A DNA stretch of 64,000 nucleotides from JAZQQB01 sp045628865 (GTDB lineage: Bacteria > Bacillota > Clostridia > Lachnospirales > Lachnospiraceae), in contig JAZQQB010000051.1 of assembly GCA_045628865.1 (NCBI GenBank), forward strand, positions 62,001 through 126,000, given 5' to 3'. The notes beneath the pieces were generated by a model that was not told the DNA's origin, did not search any database, and worked only from the letters and a program-made list of their open reading frames with translations. Position numbers and translations under genes: made by a program. Shown in pieces: positions 54,673 through 63,999 of the stretch; within the stretch, counting starts at the first letter, position 1; every line of letters begins with the position of its first letter.

Positions 54673-54880
54673 ACAAATCTCCATTTCACACTAATTTCCA
54701 TTTCACAATATCTGCTTAGATGATAATATCTTATCAAAATATGGACCATTTTCCAACCTGTTTTGATAGATTAATTATTCCTTTATATACAATGATTTTC
54801 AAGAAATATTTCTGGCACTGTAGGATTTTTGTAAATCTTACATGTTTGGATATCTTTATGATACATATTTCTTCTGAAAC

Positions 54881-54898
54881 GTGCGCCGTAAGGCGCAC
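54881..54898. other. Perfect GTGCGCC/GGCGCAC hairpin
   Basis: A 7-base stem with GTAA loop, just beyond the xylanase terminator. It resembles the stem at 13729-13769. Confidence 0.4.
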
Positions 54899-54901
54899 AT
54901 C

Positions 54902-54928
54902 AAAAACGCCTACATTTCTGTAGGCGTT
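54902..54928 (-). terminator. Terminator after the xylanase gene
   Basis: AACGCCTACA (54905-54914) pairs with TGTAGGCGTT (54919-54928); minus-strand TTTTT follows. Confidence 0.85.
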
Positions 54929-54942
54929 CTTTAACTTCTTTG

Positions 54943-57561
54943 TTATTTAATTGGTTCAAAAATCCACTGCTGGTTTGGATTTCCAAACAATGTCCACTGA
55001 CCAACATTGGCTCCCTCCAACTTACTGTGGTTGTATACTTCAACCATTTTTTCCAAATTGGATACTTTGGTTCCGATTGTATATACACCGTTTGTTGAAG
55101 TTGGAAGTAATGCAAATTTCTGAGGATCCCCTGAATATGCATTATAGATGATCAAGTTAGTGCCATCTTTATTCTCTCCTTTTTCAACATCCAGCATGAA
55201 GTTTCCAAGTCCACTTGTTAATGTGATATATCCGTCAGAAGTATTTGTTACATACCATTTCTGTCCAGCGACACCTGTACCTGTACCGATTTCAACATTC
55301 TGCATTGCATTTCCAGAATTGCCTGCAACCTGCAAATATTTCTGTGCATTTACATTTTTAATGTAATACCAGCCATCTGCGATTGACACACCTGTTATAT
55401 TGGCTACAGGTGCATTTGGATCTGTTGTTTCTTCAAAGATCCATTTCTGAGATGTTGTAGCATAGTAAGTATACTGCTGAATGTTGGTTCCAGCTGCCTT
55501 ATCTGCGTTTGCAGGATCAAGACATCCGCTACCATTTGTGGATTTTGTTAAGATTCCGTACTGTCCGTTTCCGGCATCCTTTAACATAAACTTCTGAGAA
55601 TCTTTTCCGTTACCTGTCCATAATTCAATGTTTGTAACATTGTCAGCCTTACCACCTGTTACGTCTAACATCATACCAGAACCATTCTTTAATGTAATAG
55701 TTCCATCTGCATTATTTGTCAGATACCATTTCTGTTCCTTTGCACCATTTCCTGTACTAAGAATAACGTTGCTTCCGCTTTCTGCACCATTTGAAGTTAA
55801 GTAGTTCTGTGCATTGATATTTTTGATATAATACCAGCCATCTGCAATATTTGCATATGGTTTGATGTCTGTTGTTGGTGTGTTATTAACTACAGGAGCA
55901 TTTGGATCATTTGTTTTCTCAAACACCCATTTCTGTGCTGTTGTAGCATAATATGTATACTGCTGAATATTTGTTCCGTCTGTCTTACCGGCATTTGCAG
56001 GGTCAAGACATCCACTTCCATTTGTAGATCTTGTTAAAATACCGTACTGTCCGTTTCCGGCATCCTTTAACATAAATTTCTGAGGATCCTTTGCTGTGAA
56101 GGACCATAATTCAATATTTGTTACATTATCAGCTTTACCCTCTGTAACGTCAAGTGCAAGTCCGTTTCCATTCTTTAATGTAATGGTTCCGTCTGCATTA
56201 TTTGTCAGATACCATTTCTGGTTCGTTGCACCATTTCCTCTTTGAAGGATAACATTGCTTCCACGATCATTTCCATCTGTTGAAAGATATGTCTGTGAGT
56301 TTACATTTTTGATGCAGTACCAGCCATCTGCAATCTTTGCATATGGTCTGTTGTCTGTTGTAGATGTCTGAGTATTATTATTATTATTGTTGTTGTTTGA
56401 TGCAAATCCTGCTTCTGAATAAGCCTGAAGCACTTTATAGTAAGACTGTTTAGCAACTCCTAACTTAGAGAATAACAATGGATATTTGTTTCCTTCAATC
56501 CAAGATACATCATCCGAAAGTCCCCAGAAGGTGATACCGGTAATCTTACCGCCATTTTTCTTTGCAGTATTAATGTTTTTAAACAAGTTGTAAATATATC
56601 TTGCCTGATCTTCAGGTGAAGAACTTGCAACATCAAGCTCAGTGATCTGAACTTCAAAGCCTGCTTTTAAGAAAGCATTTAATGCTGATGTGTAATAATC
56701 TACTGATGGGAATGTGGTTCCTAAATGAGACTGCATACCAACACCGTTACAGATTTTTCCATTGGAGTTGATGTAATTCACCAATTTAATTACATCATTT
56801 ACTTCCATATATGTGTTGAAATCGTTATAAAAAAGACTAACCTTATCTGTCAGTTTGAAATATTTCAATGTGTCATTTGCATACTGGAATGCTTTTTTTA
56901 CATAGGAAGCATTTGTTCTGTTATTACCATAAATTGCTTCCCAACCAGAGTTGTTAGCATGAAGAATTTCATTTGCAACATCCCAGGCATATACAACACT
57001 ACCATACTGACTTGTATATACATGGTTCATTACAGTCTTTACATACATCTCTAAACGGGCATCCATAGTAGCCTGTGATACATAACCGCCATTTCCTGAA
57101 TATCCGTTTCTGAAAAACCAACTTGGAGTCTGGCTATGCCATACAAGAGTATGTGCTCTAACACCGATTCCATTCTGATAACAGATTTTTAAAACATTAT
57201 CAATTGTTCCAAAATTGATCTTTGGAACATAAGCTTCTTTATAGTTGTTCGGAATATAATACCCCAAACTTTTTGCCTGGCTTACTGTAATCAGGGATGC
57301 TGACCATCCAAGTAATGCATCAGGCTTCATCTCATTTTCTAAAGTGATACTGTTATACTGTGACTTTACATGAGACAATGTGTTAGCATTTGTCAACTGC
57401 CATGAGTTGATACAGGTTCCTACGCGACCATAAGTCTTTCCATAGGTGTTTAATAGTGTGTCATTGGCTGCTTCAGCTTTCATAGGCACACCAGACATAA
57501 GGGTAACGAATAATACAACGATACCCAAAAATCCCGCTAGTACTTTCTTTCCTCTACGCAT
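54943..57561 (-). CDS. xyn10: Secreted GH10 endo-1,4-beta-xylanase with three ricin-type modules
   Basis: 872 residues. Signal peptide 1-31 (basic start, hydrophobic core, AEA cleavage). GH10 catalytic domain at about 35-386: WDVANEILH gives acid/base Glu198 and ITELDVAS nucleophile Glu308. An Asn-rich linker (389-396) leads to three beta-trefoil ricin-like modules at 405-550, 567-712 and 726-870, each starting IADGWYxIKN. Modules 1 and 2 are near-identical, a recent duplication; module 3 has diverged. No sortase, SLH or dockerin motif, so freely secreted. Cuts xylan outside the cell; the GH39 xylosidase finishes inside. Confidence 0.95.
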   Translation of the reverse strand: MRRGKKVLAGFLGIVVLFVTLMSGVPMKAEAANDTLLNTYGKTYGRVGTCINSWQLTNANTLSHVKSQYNSITLENEMKPDALLGWSASLITVSQAKSLGYYIPNNYKEAYVPKINFGTIDNVLKICYQNGIGVRAHTLVWHSQTPSWFFRNGYSGNGGYVSQATMDARLEMYVKTVMNHVYTSQYGSVVYAWDVANEILHANNSGWEAIYGNNRTNASYVKKAFQYANDTLKYFKLTDKVSLFYNDFNTYMEVNDVIKLVNYINSNGKICNGVGMQSHLGTTFPSVDYYTSALNAFLKAGFEVQITELDVASSSPEDQARYIYNLFKNINTAKKNGGKITGITFWGLSDDVSWIEGNKYPLLFSKLGVAKQSYYKVLQAYSEAGFASNNNNNNNNTQTSTTDNRPYAKIADGWYCIKNVNSQTYLSTDGNDRGSNVILQRGNGATNQKWYLTNNADGTITLKNGNGLALDVTEGKADNVTNIELWSFTAKDPQKFMLKDAGNGQYGILTRSTNGSGCLDPANAGKTDGTNIQQYTYYATTAQKWVFEKTNDPNAPVVNNTPTTDIKPYANIADGWYYIKNINAQNYLTSNGAESGSNVILSTGNGAKEQKWYLTNNADGTITLKNGSGMMLDVTGGKADNVTNIELWTGNGKDSQKFMLKDAGNGQYGILTKSTNGSGCLDPANADKAAGTNIQQYTYYATTSQKWIFEETTDPNAPVANITGVSIADGWYYIKNVNAQKYLQVAGNSGNAMQNVEIGTGTGVAGQKWYVTNTSDGYITLTSGLGNFMLDVEKGENKDGTNLIIYNAYSGDPQKFALLPTSTNGVYTIGTKVSNLEKMVEVYNHSKLEGANVGQWTLFGNPNQQWIFEPIK

Positions 57562-57634
57562 TTTTTCCTCCTAATAATAAACTGGATTTTTTCTTAGCGA
57601 AGTAATCTTAACAAGCATAGGAAAAAAGTACTAT

Positions 57635-57668
57635 TCAAATATTGCTACTCACTTCTCAAATATTGCTA
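57635..57668. promoter_or_regulatory. Direct repeat upstream of xylanase, possible activator site
   Basis: TCAAATATTGCTA occurs at 57635-57647 and again at 57656-57668, 21 bases apart, that is two helical turns, about 75-107 bases before the xylanase ATG. Spacing and orientation suit an AraC-type regulator or other dimeric activator. Confidence 0.5.
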
Positions 57669-57731
57669 TTTTTAGTAATTTTACACAATGTAAACTTGCA
57701 CATTTAAGTATATCACTGTGTTAATCGTAGT

Positions 57732-57760
57732 AAAAAGGACAGGTGCCTAAGCACCTGTCC
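57732..57760 (-). terminator. Terminator after the SulP gene
   Basis: GGACAGGTGC (57737-57746) pairs with GCACCTGTCC (57751-57760), loop CTAA, minus-strand T-run. Confidence 0.88.
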
Positions 57761-57834
57761 AAATTTACTTTTTATTTCATAGGATTCAAGTGTCAAAAGC
57801 TCTTCGAACTTACCTATCAAATAAACACTTCCGC

Positions 57835-59496
57835 CTATTTTAAAGCTGCCTCTGCCTCTAATTTCTCAACCAAAGCAAGCGCATCATCAATATGAGAACA
57901 GAAGAACTGTTCCCCTACAAGGGCCTTGAATCCACTCTTTTCAAATACGCTCATTGGCTGCTCGTTAACATGAGAAAATACAAGCTGAACATTGTGTTTT
58001 TTACAAGCTTCCAAAACAGTTTCAAAGTTATGCATAGCTGTTGCATCAATGGCATTTACAGAACGCATACGAAGGATTAGGTAATTGTATTTCTCTTCCG
58101 TTGATAACTGTAAGATCTTATCAGAAGCAGCGAAGAACAAAGGACCTGAGAATTCATATACTAAAGTATCCTTTGGTACAACTCTTAAGGAAATAGAATC
58201 TGGATCGTCTTCATCATCAATATATTTCCATCCGCTTACAGTAGTTACTTCGCTCATTCTCTTCATGAAAAGGAATGCTGCCATGATGATACCAACTTCA
58301 ATAGCTACTACAAGGTCAAATACAACTGTTAATACAAATGTAGTTACAAGTACGATGATATCTGACTTTGGCGCTGTTTTACAAAGCTTCACAAAGTTTC
58401 TCCAACCGCTCATGTTATAAGCAACCTGGAAAAGAATTGCTGCAATACATGGCATTGGGATAAGAGCTGCCCATTTCATGGCTGCTACCAAAACAATAAA
58501 TAAAGAAATAGAATGAACCATACCAGCGATTGGAGTACGTCCACCATTCTTGATGTTAGCTGCTGTACGGGCGATAGCACCTGTTGCAGGAATACCACCA
58601 AAGCAAGCTGAACCAACGTTAGCAACACCCTGTGCTACCAATTCCATGTTGGAACGATGTCTGGAATTGATCATGGAATCTGCAACAACAGCTGATAATA
58701 AGGATTCAATACCAGCAAGTACTGCGATTGTAAGGGCATTGGAAAACTGGGATTTGATAATATTAAAATCGCCTAATGCTTTTAAATTCTGTAAGTGAGG
58801 AAGGTCACTTGTTACCTGATCTCCAATACATTTCACATCCATGCCTGCAACATTTACAATGATGGCACTAATGATAACTGCAACCAATGATGCTGGAACC
58901 TTATTGATATATTTGATCTTAGGCCAAATGATCAGGATAGCCAGACACAAAAATCCAATGATATAAGACTGTGGCTTGAATTCAAAATATTTTACAATAT
59001 TCTTGATCTTATCAGCAGTTTCAATATTATCTACACCCTCTGGAAGTACGATATAGCAGAAATTGTTAATCTGACCGATAAAAAGTGTAACAGCAATACC
59101 AGCAGTAAATCCAGTTGTAATGGTATATGGGATATACTTCAGTAATGCTCCAAAACGAAGCAAACCCATAAGTACAAGAATGATACCTGCCATAATGGTT
59201 GCTACCATCAAACCTTCTGTACCATCTTTTGCAACGATACCGGCAACGATGGTCGCGAATGCAGCTGTTGGACCAGCGATCTGGACACGACTGCCACCTA
59301 AAAAGGCTACAATGAAACCAGCTACAATGGCTGTGTAAATACCTGCATTAGGAGTCACTCCTGATGCAAGAGCAAGCGCAATCGACAAAGGAAGTGCGAT
59401 GATGGCTACGATAACACCAGCTACGAGATCCTTACCAAATTGTGATGCGGAATAGGTCTTCATGACCGAAAACAACTTTGGCTTTAGTTTTTCCAT
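57835..59496 (-). CDS. SulP/SLC26-family anion transporter with STAS domain
   Basis: 553 residues. Membrane part with about twelve helices (GVTPNAGIYTAIVAGFIVAFLG, then GGIPATGAIARTAANIKNGG: SulP signature) and a C-terminal cytoplasmic STAS domain from about 440 (NYLILRMRSVNAIDATAMHNFE). Family members carry sulphate, bicarbonate or dicarboxylates; the substrate is not predictable. No sulphate-assimilation or carbonic-anhydrase gene is adjacent. Confidence 0.9.
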   Translation of the reverse strand: MEKLKPKLFSVMKTYSASQFGKDLVAGVIVAIIALPLSIALALASGVTPNAGIYTAIVAGFIVAFLGGSRVQIAGPTAAFATIVAGIVAKDGTEGLMVATIMAGIILVLMGLLRFGALLKYIPYTITTGFTAGIAVTLFIGQINNFCYIVLPEGVDNIETADKIKNIVKYFEFKPQSYIIGFLCLAILIIWPKIKYINKVPASLVAVIISAIIVNVAGMDVKCIGDQVTSDLPHLQNLKALGDFNIIKSQFSNALTIAVLAGIESLLSAVVADSMINSRHRSNMELVAQGVANVGSACFGGIPATGAIARTAANIKNGGRTPIAGMVHSISLFIVLVAAMKWAALIPMPCIAAILFQVAYNMSGWRNFVKLCKTAPKSDIIVLVTTFVLTVVFDLVVAIEVGIIMAAFLFMKRMSEVTTVSGWKYIDDEDDPDSISLRVVPKDTLVYEFSGPLFFAASDKILQLSTEEKYNYLILRMRSVNAIDATAMHNFETVLEACKKHNVQLVFSHVNEQPMSVFEKSGFKALVGEQFFCSHIDDALALVEKLEAEAALK

Positions 59497-59562
59497 AACT
59501 TAATCTCCTCTAAACAGTTACGATTGATTTATCGTTTAAAAGTGCTTCACACTTTTTCGCGC

Positions 59563-61023
59563 TTATGAAACCTGCTCTCCGATATAGTAAAACCCTTTAC
59601 ACTCATTCAATTTCACATCAACGATCTTACCAATCAGATCCGATGTTCCCTTAAAGTGAACGGTTGTATTGTTGGAAAGCTTACCAGTAACAAATTCCTT
59701 GTTCTGTGTATCCATATCCTCTACCAAAACAGGCATTATCTGACCAGTATAAAGGCCTGTACGAAGTGTGGAAACCTCATGCACTGCATCTAAAACCTCG
59801 TCAAAATGCTTCTTTACAACATCTTCAGGCACCTGGTCTTCTCTTGCCGCTGCAGGAGTTCCGGTACGCTTTGAATAAATAAAGGTAAACGCATTTTCAT
59901 ACTGAACCTTTTTGATCACATCAATGGTATCTAATACATCCTCGTGTGTCTCTCCTGGGAAACCAACGATGATATCTGTTGTAATGGCAAAATCAGGAAG
60001 CTCTCTTCTGATTTTTAATGCAAGATCCAAATACTGCTCCTTTGTATAACGACGATTCATTTCTTTCAAAACCTTGGTTGAACCTGACTGGATTGGAAGA
60101 TGAATGTGCTTGCAAACCTTTTTGGTGGTTTTTAAATATTCGATAAGATCATCTGATAAATCCTTAGGATGTGGTGTCATGAAACGGATTCTTTCAAGTC
60201 CTTTTATCTCTTCCACCATGGAAAGAAGCTGTGCAAAAGAAACCTGATCCTCTAAATCCTTACCATAGGAATTTACATTCTGACCAAGTAACATGATCTC
60301 AACAACGCCATCCGCTACATATTTCTCAATTTCACGAATGATCTCCTTAGGCTCACGGCTTCTTTCTCTGCCTCGTACATAAGGGACGATACAATACGAA
60401 CAGAAATTGTTACAGCCAAACATGATGTTGATACCTGTCTTAAAGGCGTATTTACGCTCAACAGGTAGATCTTCCACGATCTGGTTGGTATCCTTCCAGA
60501 TATCGATGATCATGGAATCTGTTTCATACATGGAAACCAAAAGTTCTGCAAATTTAAAAATGTTATGTGTTCCAAACATCAGATTTACAAAACGATAGCT
60601 TTTTTTGATATTCTCTATAACAGCCTCTTCCTGCATCATGCATCCGCAAAGTGCAACCTTTTTGTGTGGCTGTTTCTTTTTTAGTGCCTTTAAATAGCCC
60701 AAACGTCCATAGACTCTGGTGTTGGCATTGTCTCGAACGGTACAGGTATTGTAGATCACAAGATCCGCCTCTTCACTCTCTGTCAAAACAAATCCAGCAT
60801 TTTTCAGGATTCCCTCTAACTTTTCGCTGTCTCTTGCATTCATCTGGCAACCAAAAACTACCGAACAGGCACTCAATGGATGACCTAATTTCTCGCTTTC
60901 TGCCTTAACGATTTCCTGTAATTTTTTCAAAAAATAATATTGTCTTTCCGGTTCATTTGCTGGTGGTGTCTGACTTAAGTCGATACCAGCAAGAATTTCA
61001 TCTAATTGAGCCTGTGCGATCAT
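59563..61023 (-). CDS. miaB: tRNA-2-methylthio-N6-dimethylallyladenosine synthase
   Basis: 486 residues. Radical SAM methylthiotransferase acting on i6A37 made by MiaA (44794). N-terminal cluster cysteines Cys59, Cys94 and Cys128; radical SAM CNNFCSYC with Cys204, Cys208 and Cys211; C-terminal TRAM domain (TGKLSNNTTVHFKG). N-terminal 48-residue extension is common in Clostridia. Confidence 0.96.
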   Translation of the reverse strand: MIAQAQLDEILAGIDLSQTPPANEPERQYYFLKKLQEIVKAESEKLGHPLSACSVVFGCQMNARDSEKLEGILKNAGFVLTESEEADLVIYNTCTVRDNANTRVYGRLGYLKALKKKQPHKKVALCGCMMQEEAVIENIKKSYRFVNLMFGTHNIFKFAELLVSMYETDSMIIDIWKDTNQIVEDLPVERKYAFKTGINIMFGCNNFCSYCIVPYVRGRERSREPKEIIREIEKYVADGVVEIMLLGQNVNSYGKDLEDQVSFAQLLSMVEEIKGLERIRFMTPHPKDLSDDLIEYLKTTKKVCKHIHLPIQSGSTKVLKEMNRRYTKEQYLDLALKIRRELPDFAITTDIIVGFPGETHEDVLDTIDVIKKVQYENAFTFIYSKRTGTPAAAREDQVPEDVVKKHFDEVLDAVHEVSTLRTGLYTGQIMPVLVEDMDTQNKEFVTGKLSNNTTVHFKGTSDLIGKIVDVKLNECKGFYYIGEQVS

Positions 61024-61326
61024 TTCATTACCTCATTATCATTATTCATAACGCATAACTGTAAAATACAATCATGCAAAACTCTATGAAAGTGTCAATA
61101 TAGTAGCAAAAATATCTTCAACTACTATTGAAATCTCAAGTAACATAGAAAAACAACTGCCACAATCCTGCAACAGTTGCAATTCTAAAATAAATATAAA
61201 CTTTTTTTTTGAAAATAGCAATTATCAAATCGCCAAAATTCTACATTAATTTCAAACAATTCTAAGCAATTTCATCAACTACGGATAAAATAATATTGTT
61301 CGTCAGTTCCATGAGTTTTTTAATGC
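61024..61326. other. AT-rich intergenic region between GH27 and miaB
   Basis: 303 bases. The only structure is a weak minus-strand terminator at about 61149-61179. Long A/T runs otherwise, with no credible small ORF or palindrome family member. It must hold the miaB promoter, which I could not define. Confidence 0.5.
61149..61179 (-). terminator. Weak terminator after GH27 gene
   Basis: CAACTG (61154-61159) pairs with CAGTTG (61174-61179), followed on the minus strand by TTTTT. Short stem. Confidence 0.4.
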
Positions 61327-62583
61327 TTATGAAAGAGAAAAAACACAAGCCCCGTGTTTTGCAACCTTTTCCTTTAATGTTCCTGTTAATGTATATTCTT
61401 TTTTGCTCCATACTTCCAAAGCATTTGTATATTCAGACAAATCATGATCCTCTAATGAAAGGCTGATTTCCCTATCCTCTTCCGAAATATTGAAAAATGC
61501 TACATAAACGCCCTTTCCGTCTCTTCTAGGTGCGATCCAAGCAATTTCTTCCTCCGTGCGATACAGCTGATGAGCACAATGAGTTGTTTTTTCAATATCC
61601 AAAAGCTCCTTGTTTGTCAAAAGCTCTAATGTAAATGCATCATTTCGTGGCAAATCTGCACCGATGATCAAAGGTGCACGCATCATACACCATAAGCTCA
61701 TCATGGTCTTTTGCTCATCCTGTGTAAACTGTGTCCAGCCATTTGGATCTGTACAAACTCTAAGTGCACCAACCGGAAGCATATCTGCATCTGGCCAATG
61801 TCCCGGGCCTGAATGGGTACACCATTTTTCTGCTCTTTCAAACATTGCCAAAAGAAGTCTCCACTCATCCCAGAAATCATCTGTAATACGCCACATATTG
61901 GCATATTTTTTCAAATGCTCAGAACGATCAAGAGGAGCTGGTCCTGGTGATAAAGAAAGTACCATATCTCGGCCACAGCCACGTATGGATTCTGAGATCA
62001 GTTCGATCTCCCGTTTGCAGTGTGGATATTCTCTTGCAATATCATCCACCTTGACAAAATCAACACCCCAGCTTGCATATAGAGCAAAAATACTTTCATA
62101 ATAAGCTCTTGCGCCTTCTTCCATATTTTCACATTTTAATCCATACATATCTGGATTCCAGCAACAAATAGAGTTCGGATTAGCGATCTCTTTGCAACGG
62201 TATTTTGAATTTAAGATTGGAAGATCCTTGTGTGCTGCAAGTCTTGGCATACCTCTCATGATATGGATACCAAACTTAAGTCCTAAGCTGTGAATATACT
62301 CAGCAAGTGGTGCAAAGCCTGCCCCATCCTTTGCAGATGGGAAACGGTTTACCGATGGGATCAAACGGCCATATTCATCCATTGTAAGATCTGAAAATGG
62401 CTCGTACTCATGACTTCCCGCTGTTGGCTGATACCACTGGATATCGATTACCACATACTCATAACCATACTGTTTTAAATTTTTTGCCATATAATCAGCA
62501 TTGGCTCTTACCTGTTCTTCATTAACAGCTGCTCCATAACAATCCCAGCTGTTCCAACCCATTGGTGGAAATTGTGCTACCAT
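61327..62583 (-). CDS. GH27 alpha-galactosidase, intracellular
   Basis: 418 residues. Family 27 retaining enzyme: GWNSWDCYG near the start, VVIDIQWYQP, FVKVDDIA with nucleophile Asp180 and WRITDDFWD with acid/base Asp235 or 236. C-terminal beta domain from about 330. No signal peptide, so it acts on imported alpha-galactosides. The GH27 subgroup also includes alpha-N-acetylgalactosaminidases; alpha-galactosidase is more likely in a plant-fibre degrader. Confidence 0.87.
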   Translation of the reverse strand: MVAQFPPMGWNSWDCYGAAVNEEQVRANADYMAKNLKQYGYEYVVIDIQWYQPTAGSHEYEPFSDLTMDEYGRLIPSVNRFPSAKDGAGFAPLAEYIHSLGLKFGIHIMRGMPRLAAHKDLPILNSKYRCKEIANPNSICCWNPDMYGLKCENMEEGARAYYESIFALYASWGVDFVKVDDIAREYPHCKREIELISESIRGCGRDMVLSLSPGPAPLDRSEHLKKYANMWRITDDFWDEWRLLLAMFERAEKWCTHSGPGHWPDADMLPVGALRVCTDPNGWTQFTQDEQKTMMSLWCMMRAPLIIGADLPRNDAFTLELLTNKELLDIEKTTHCAHQLYRTEEEIAWIAPRRDGKGVYVAFFNISEEDREISLSLEDHDLSEYTNALEVWSKKEYTLTGTLKEKVAKHGACVFSLS

Positions 62584-62618
62584 AATTTATAGTCTCCTCT
62601 ACTATTTTTTATAATAAT

Positions 62619-62647
62619 CTGTTCAAAGCCATGGTTTGAACAGTTAC
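62619..62647. repeat. GTTCAAAGCCATGG palindromic repeat
   Basis: CTGTTCAAA pairs with TTTGAACAG around GCCATGG, followed by TTAC: a compact member of the GTAAC family upstream of the GH27 gene. Confidence 0.6.
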
Positions 62648-62674
62648 GAATCATCACATTCCAAAAGAAGTTTG

Positions 62675-63082
62675 TTATTTTAATCTTCCACCACATCTCG
62701 GACAATGTGTATTAAACATCATTCTTCTTCCCATATATGACTCACAATAAGGACAAAAACCAATCCTAAATTTATATACACACACAAGATAGATTGCTAA
62801 GATCAATGCAGATATAATGAAAATCCATATCGAATCCATATCAAGCAATACAACAAGTGCAATTTCTATAATAACTGCAGCAATCATAGCCACATAAATG
62901 ATATATTCCAGTTTTTTCCTTTTTGCATACTCCTCCATAGAATTTTGCACTGCATCTAGATGAACACGCTCATTTTCAGCGATCGCAGTTCTTCTGTCTT
63001 CTTCCGTTATTACACTTCTACAAAACGGACATTCCTTTACATTCTCACCAATGAATTCATGGCATTTTTTACATGTAATCAT
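62675..63082 (-). CDS. Two-zinc-ribbon, two-TM membrane protein
   Basis: 135 residues: N-terminal ribbon CKKC...CPFC, a charged helical stretch (RTAIAENERVHLDAVQNSM), membrane helices at about 60-80 and 84-104, and a C-terminal ribbon CPYC...CPRCGG. Both ribbons cytoplasmic. Unknown function; zinc-ribbon plus TM proteins of this sort are common in Lachnospiraceae. Confidence 0.65.
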   Translation of the reverse strand: MITCKKCHEFIGENVKECPFCRSVITEEDRRTAIAENERVHLDAVQNSMEEYAKRKKLEYIIYVAMIAAVIIEIALVVLLDMDSIWIFIISALILAIYLVCVYKFRIGFCPYCESYMGRRMMFNTHCPRCGGRLK

Positions 63083-63196
63083 AATTTGTTTATTTCCTTA
63101 CTTCTGTAATTCTTTTTATTCATATTTCTCACTCTCTCTATTAGATCAAATGCTTACAATATGAATTCAATAATACCTGCTTCAACAATCCCGTTC

Positions 63197-63862
63197 TTAT
63201 TCTTCCTGTTCCACCACATCTAACTCATAGTGATAATCATTCTGTATCAGTTTCTTGTAATGATCATCCTCGATCAAAAAACCACATATGTGATAGTCAA
63301 ATGTGTTTTCTTCGTAAAGAACGTACACCACATTACCAAACTCAGTTTCATCAGCCCACAGGGAAACCGGAGGATAATCATCTCCATAAATAATGTCGTC
63401 CACAATAGTTTGTAATTCGTCATTCTCATCAAAATCTGTTCTCAGCTCCAAGCGAGCACCCCAGCTACTTGGTTCAAAAAAGCACTTGCTATAAGAATCC
63501 TTTACTCCATCATTGTTCAGATCAGATGTAAAAAACTCTACCTTTGGGGTTTCTTCTGTTTTGGTTTCAGCTGTTCCACAATTTGCATATGGACTCTCAT
63601 CTTCTCGACGATAATCGGTATATACAAACTGATCCAAGGATTGCTTTAGTATAGCATATGATTCATCTAAGAGGAAAGAATTTTTGATTGTAACAGCCTT
63701 TCCCTCATCTTTCCTGACGCGTTCATACAAAAATCTTTGAGAAAGTTTCCCATTTTCAAAACTTGTCAAATACAAACCTAAAAGATTTTTTCGGTCATAA
63801 TCTATACGAGATTCAATCAAATAGTTTTTCCCATTCCATGTAATGAAGGTAGAATTATGCAA
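63197..63862 (-). CDS. Unknown acidic protein, apparently 3' part of a frameshifted gene
   Basis: 221 residues from a TTG, with no credible ribosome site, because the frame is open only back to about 63903. A DLNNDGVKD motif at about residue 116 looks like a calcium-binding DxNxDG loop. Rich in Asp, Glu and Tyr; cytoplasmic or secreted state unclear because the true N-terminus is missing. See the frame upstream at 63900-63999. Confidence 0.55.
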   Translation of the reverse strand: MHNSTFITWNGKNYLIESRIDYDRKNLLGLYLTSFENGKLSQRFLYERVRKDEGKAVTIKNSFLLDESYAILKQSLDQFVYTDYRREDESPYANCGTAETKTEETPKVEFFTSDLNNDGVKDSYSKCFFEPSSWGARLELRTDFDENDELQTIVDDIIYGDDYPPVSLWADETEFGNVVYVLYEENTFDYHICGFLIEDDHYKKLIQNDYHYELDVVEQEE

Positions 63863-63899
63863 AACTGTATCATATTCATAATCGCGTGAATACGTTCCA

Positions 63900-63999
63900 T
63901 TTTATGTAACAAAAAATCAGAATCTTCATGTGGATGAGCAATCACAATTTGCTTTTCTCCATAAATAGTCTGACGTTCTGAATATTCATAATCTGACGG
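63900..63999 (-). CDS. 5' continuation of the same gene in another frame (partial)
   Basis: Open from the window edge, reading DYEYSERQTIYGEKQIVIAH then PHEDSDFLLHKM. It needs one extra base in the four-A run (T-run 63900-63903 on the plus strand) to continue into NGTYSRDYEYD of the 63197-63862 frame. Its own frame otherwise ends at 63817. Confidence 0.45.

Noticed and set aside
63900..63903. Programmed -1 ribosomal frameshift
   Set aside because: No slippery heptamer or downstream stem-loop at the junction; a homopolymer indel is simpler.
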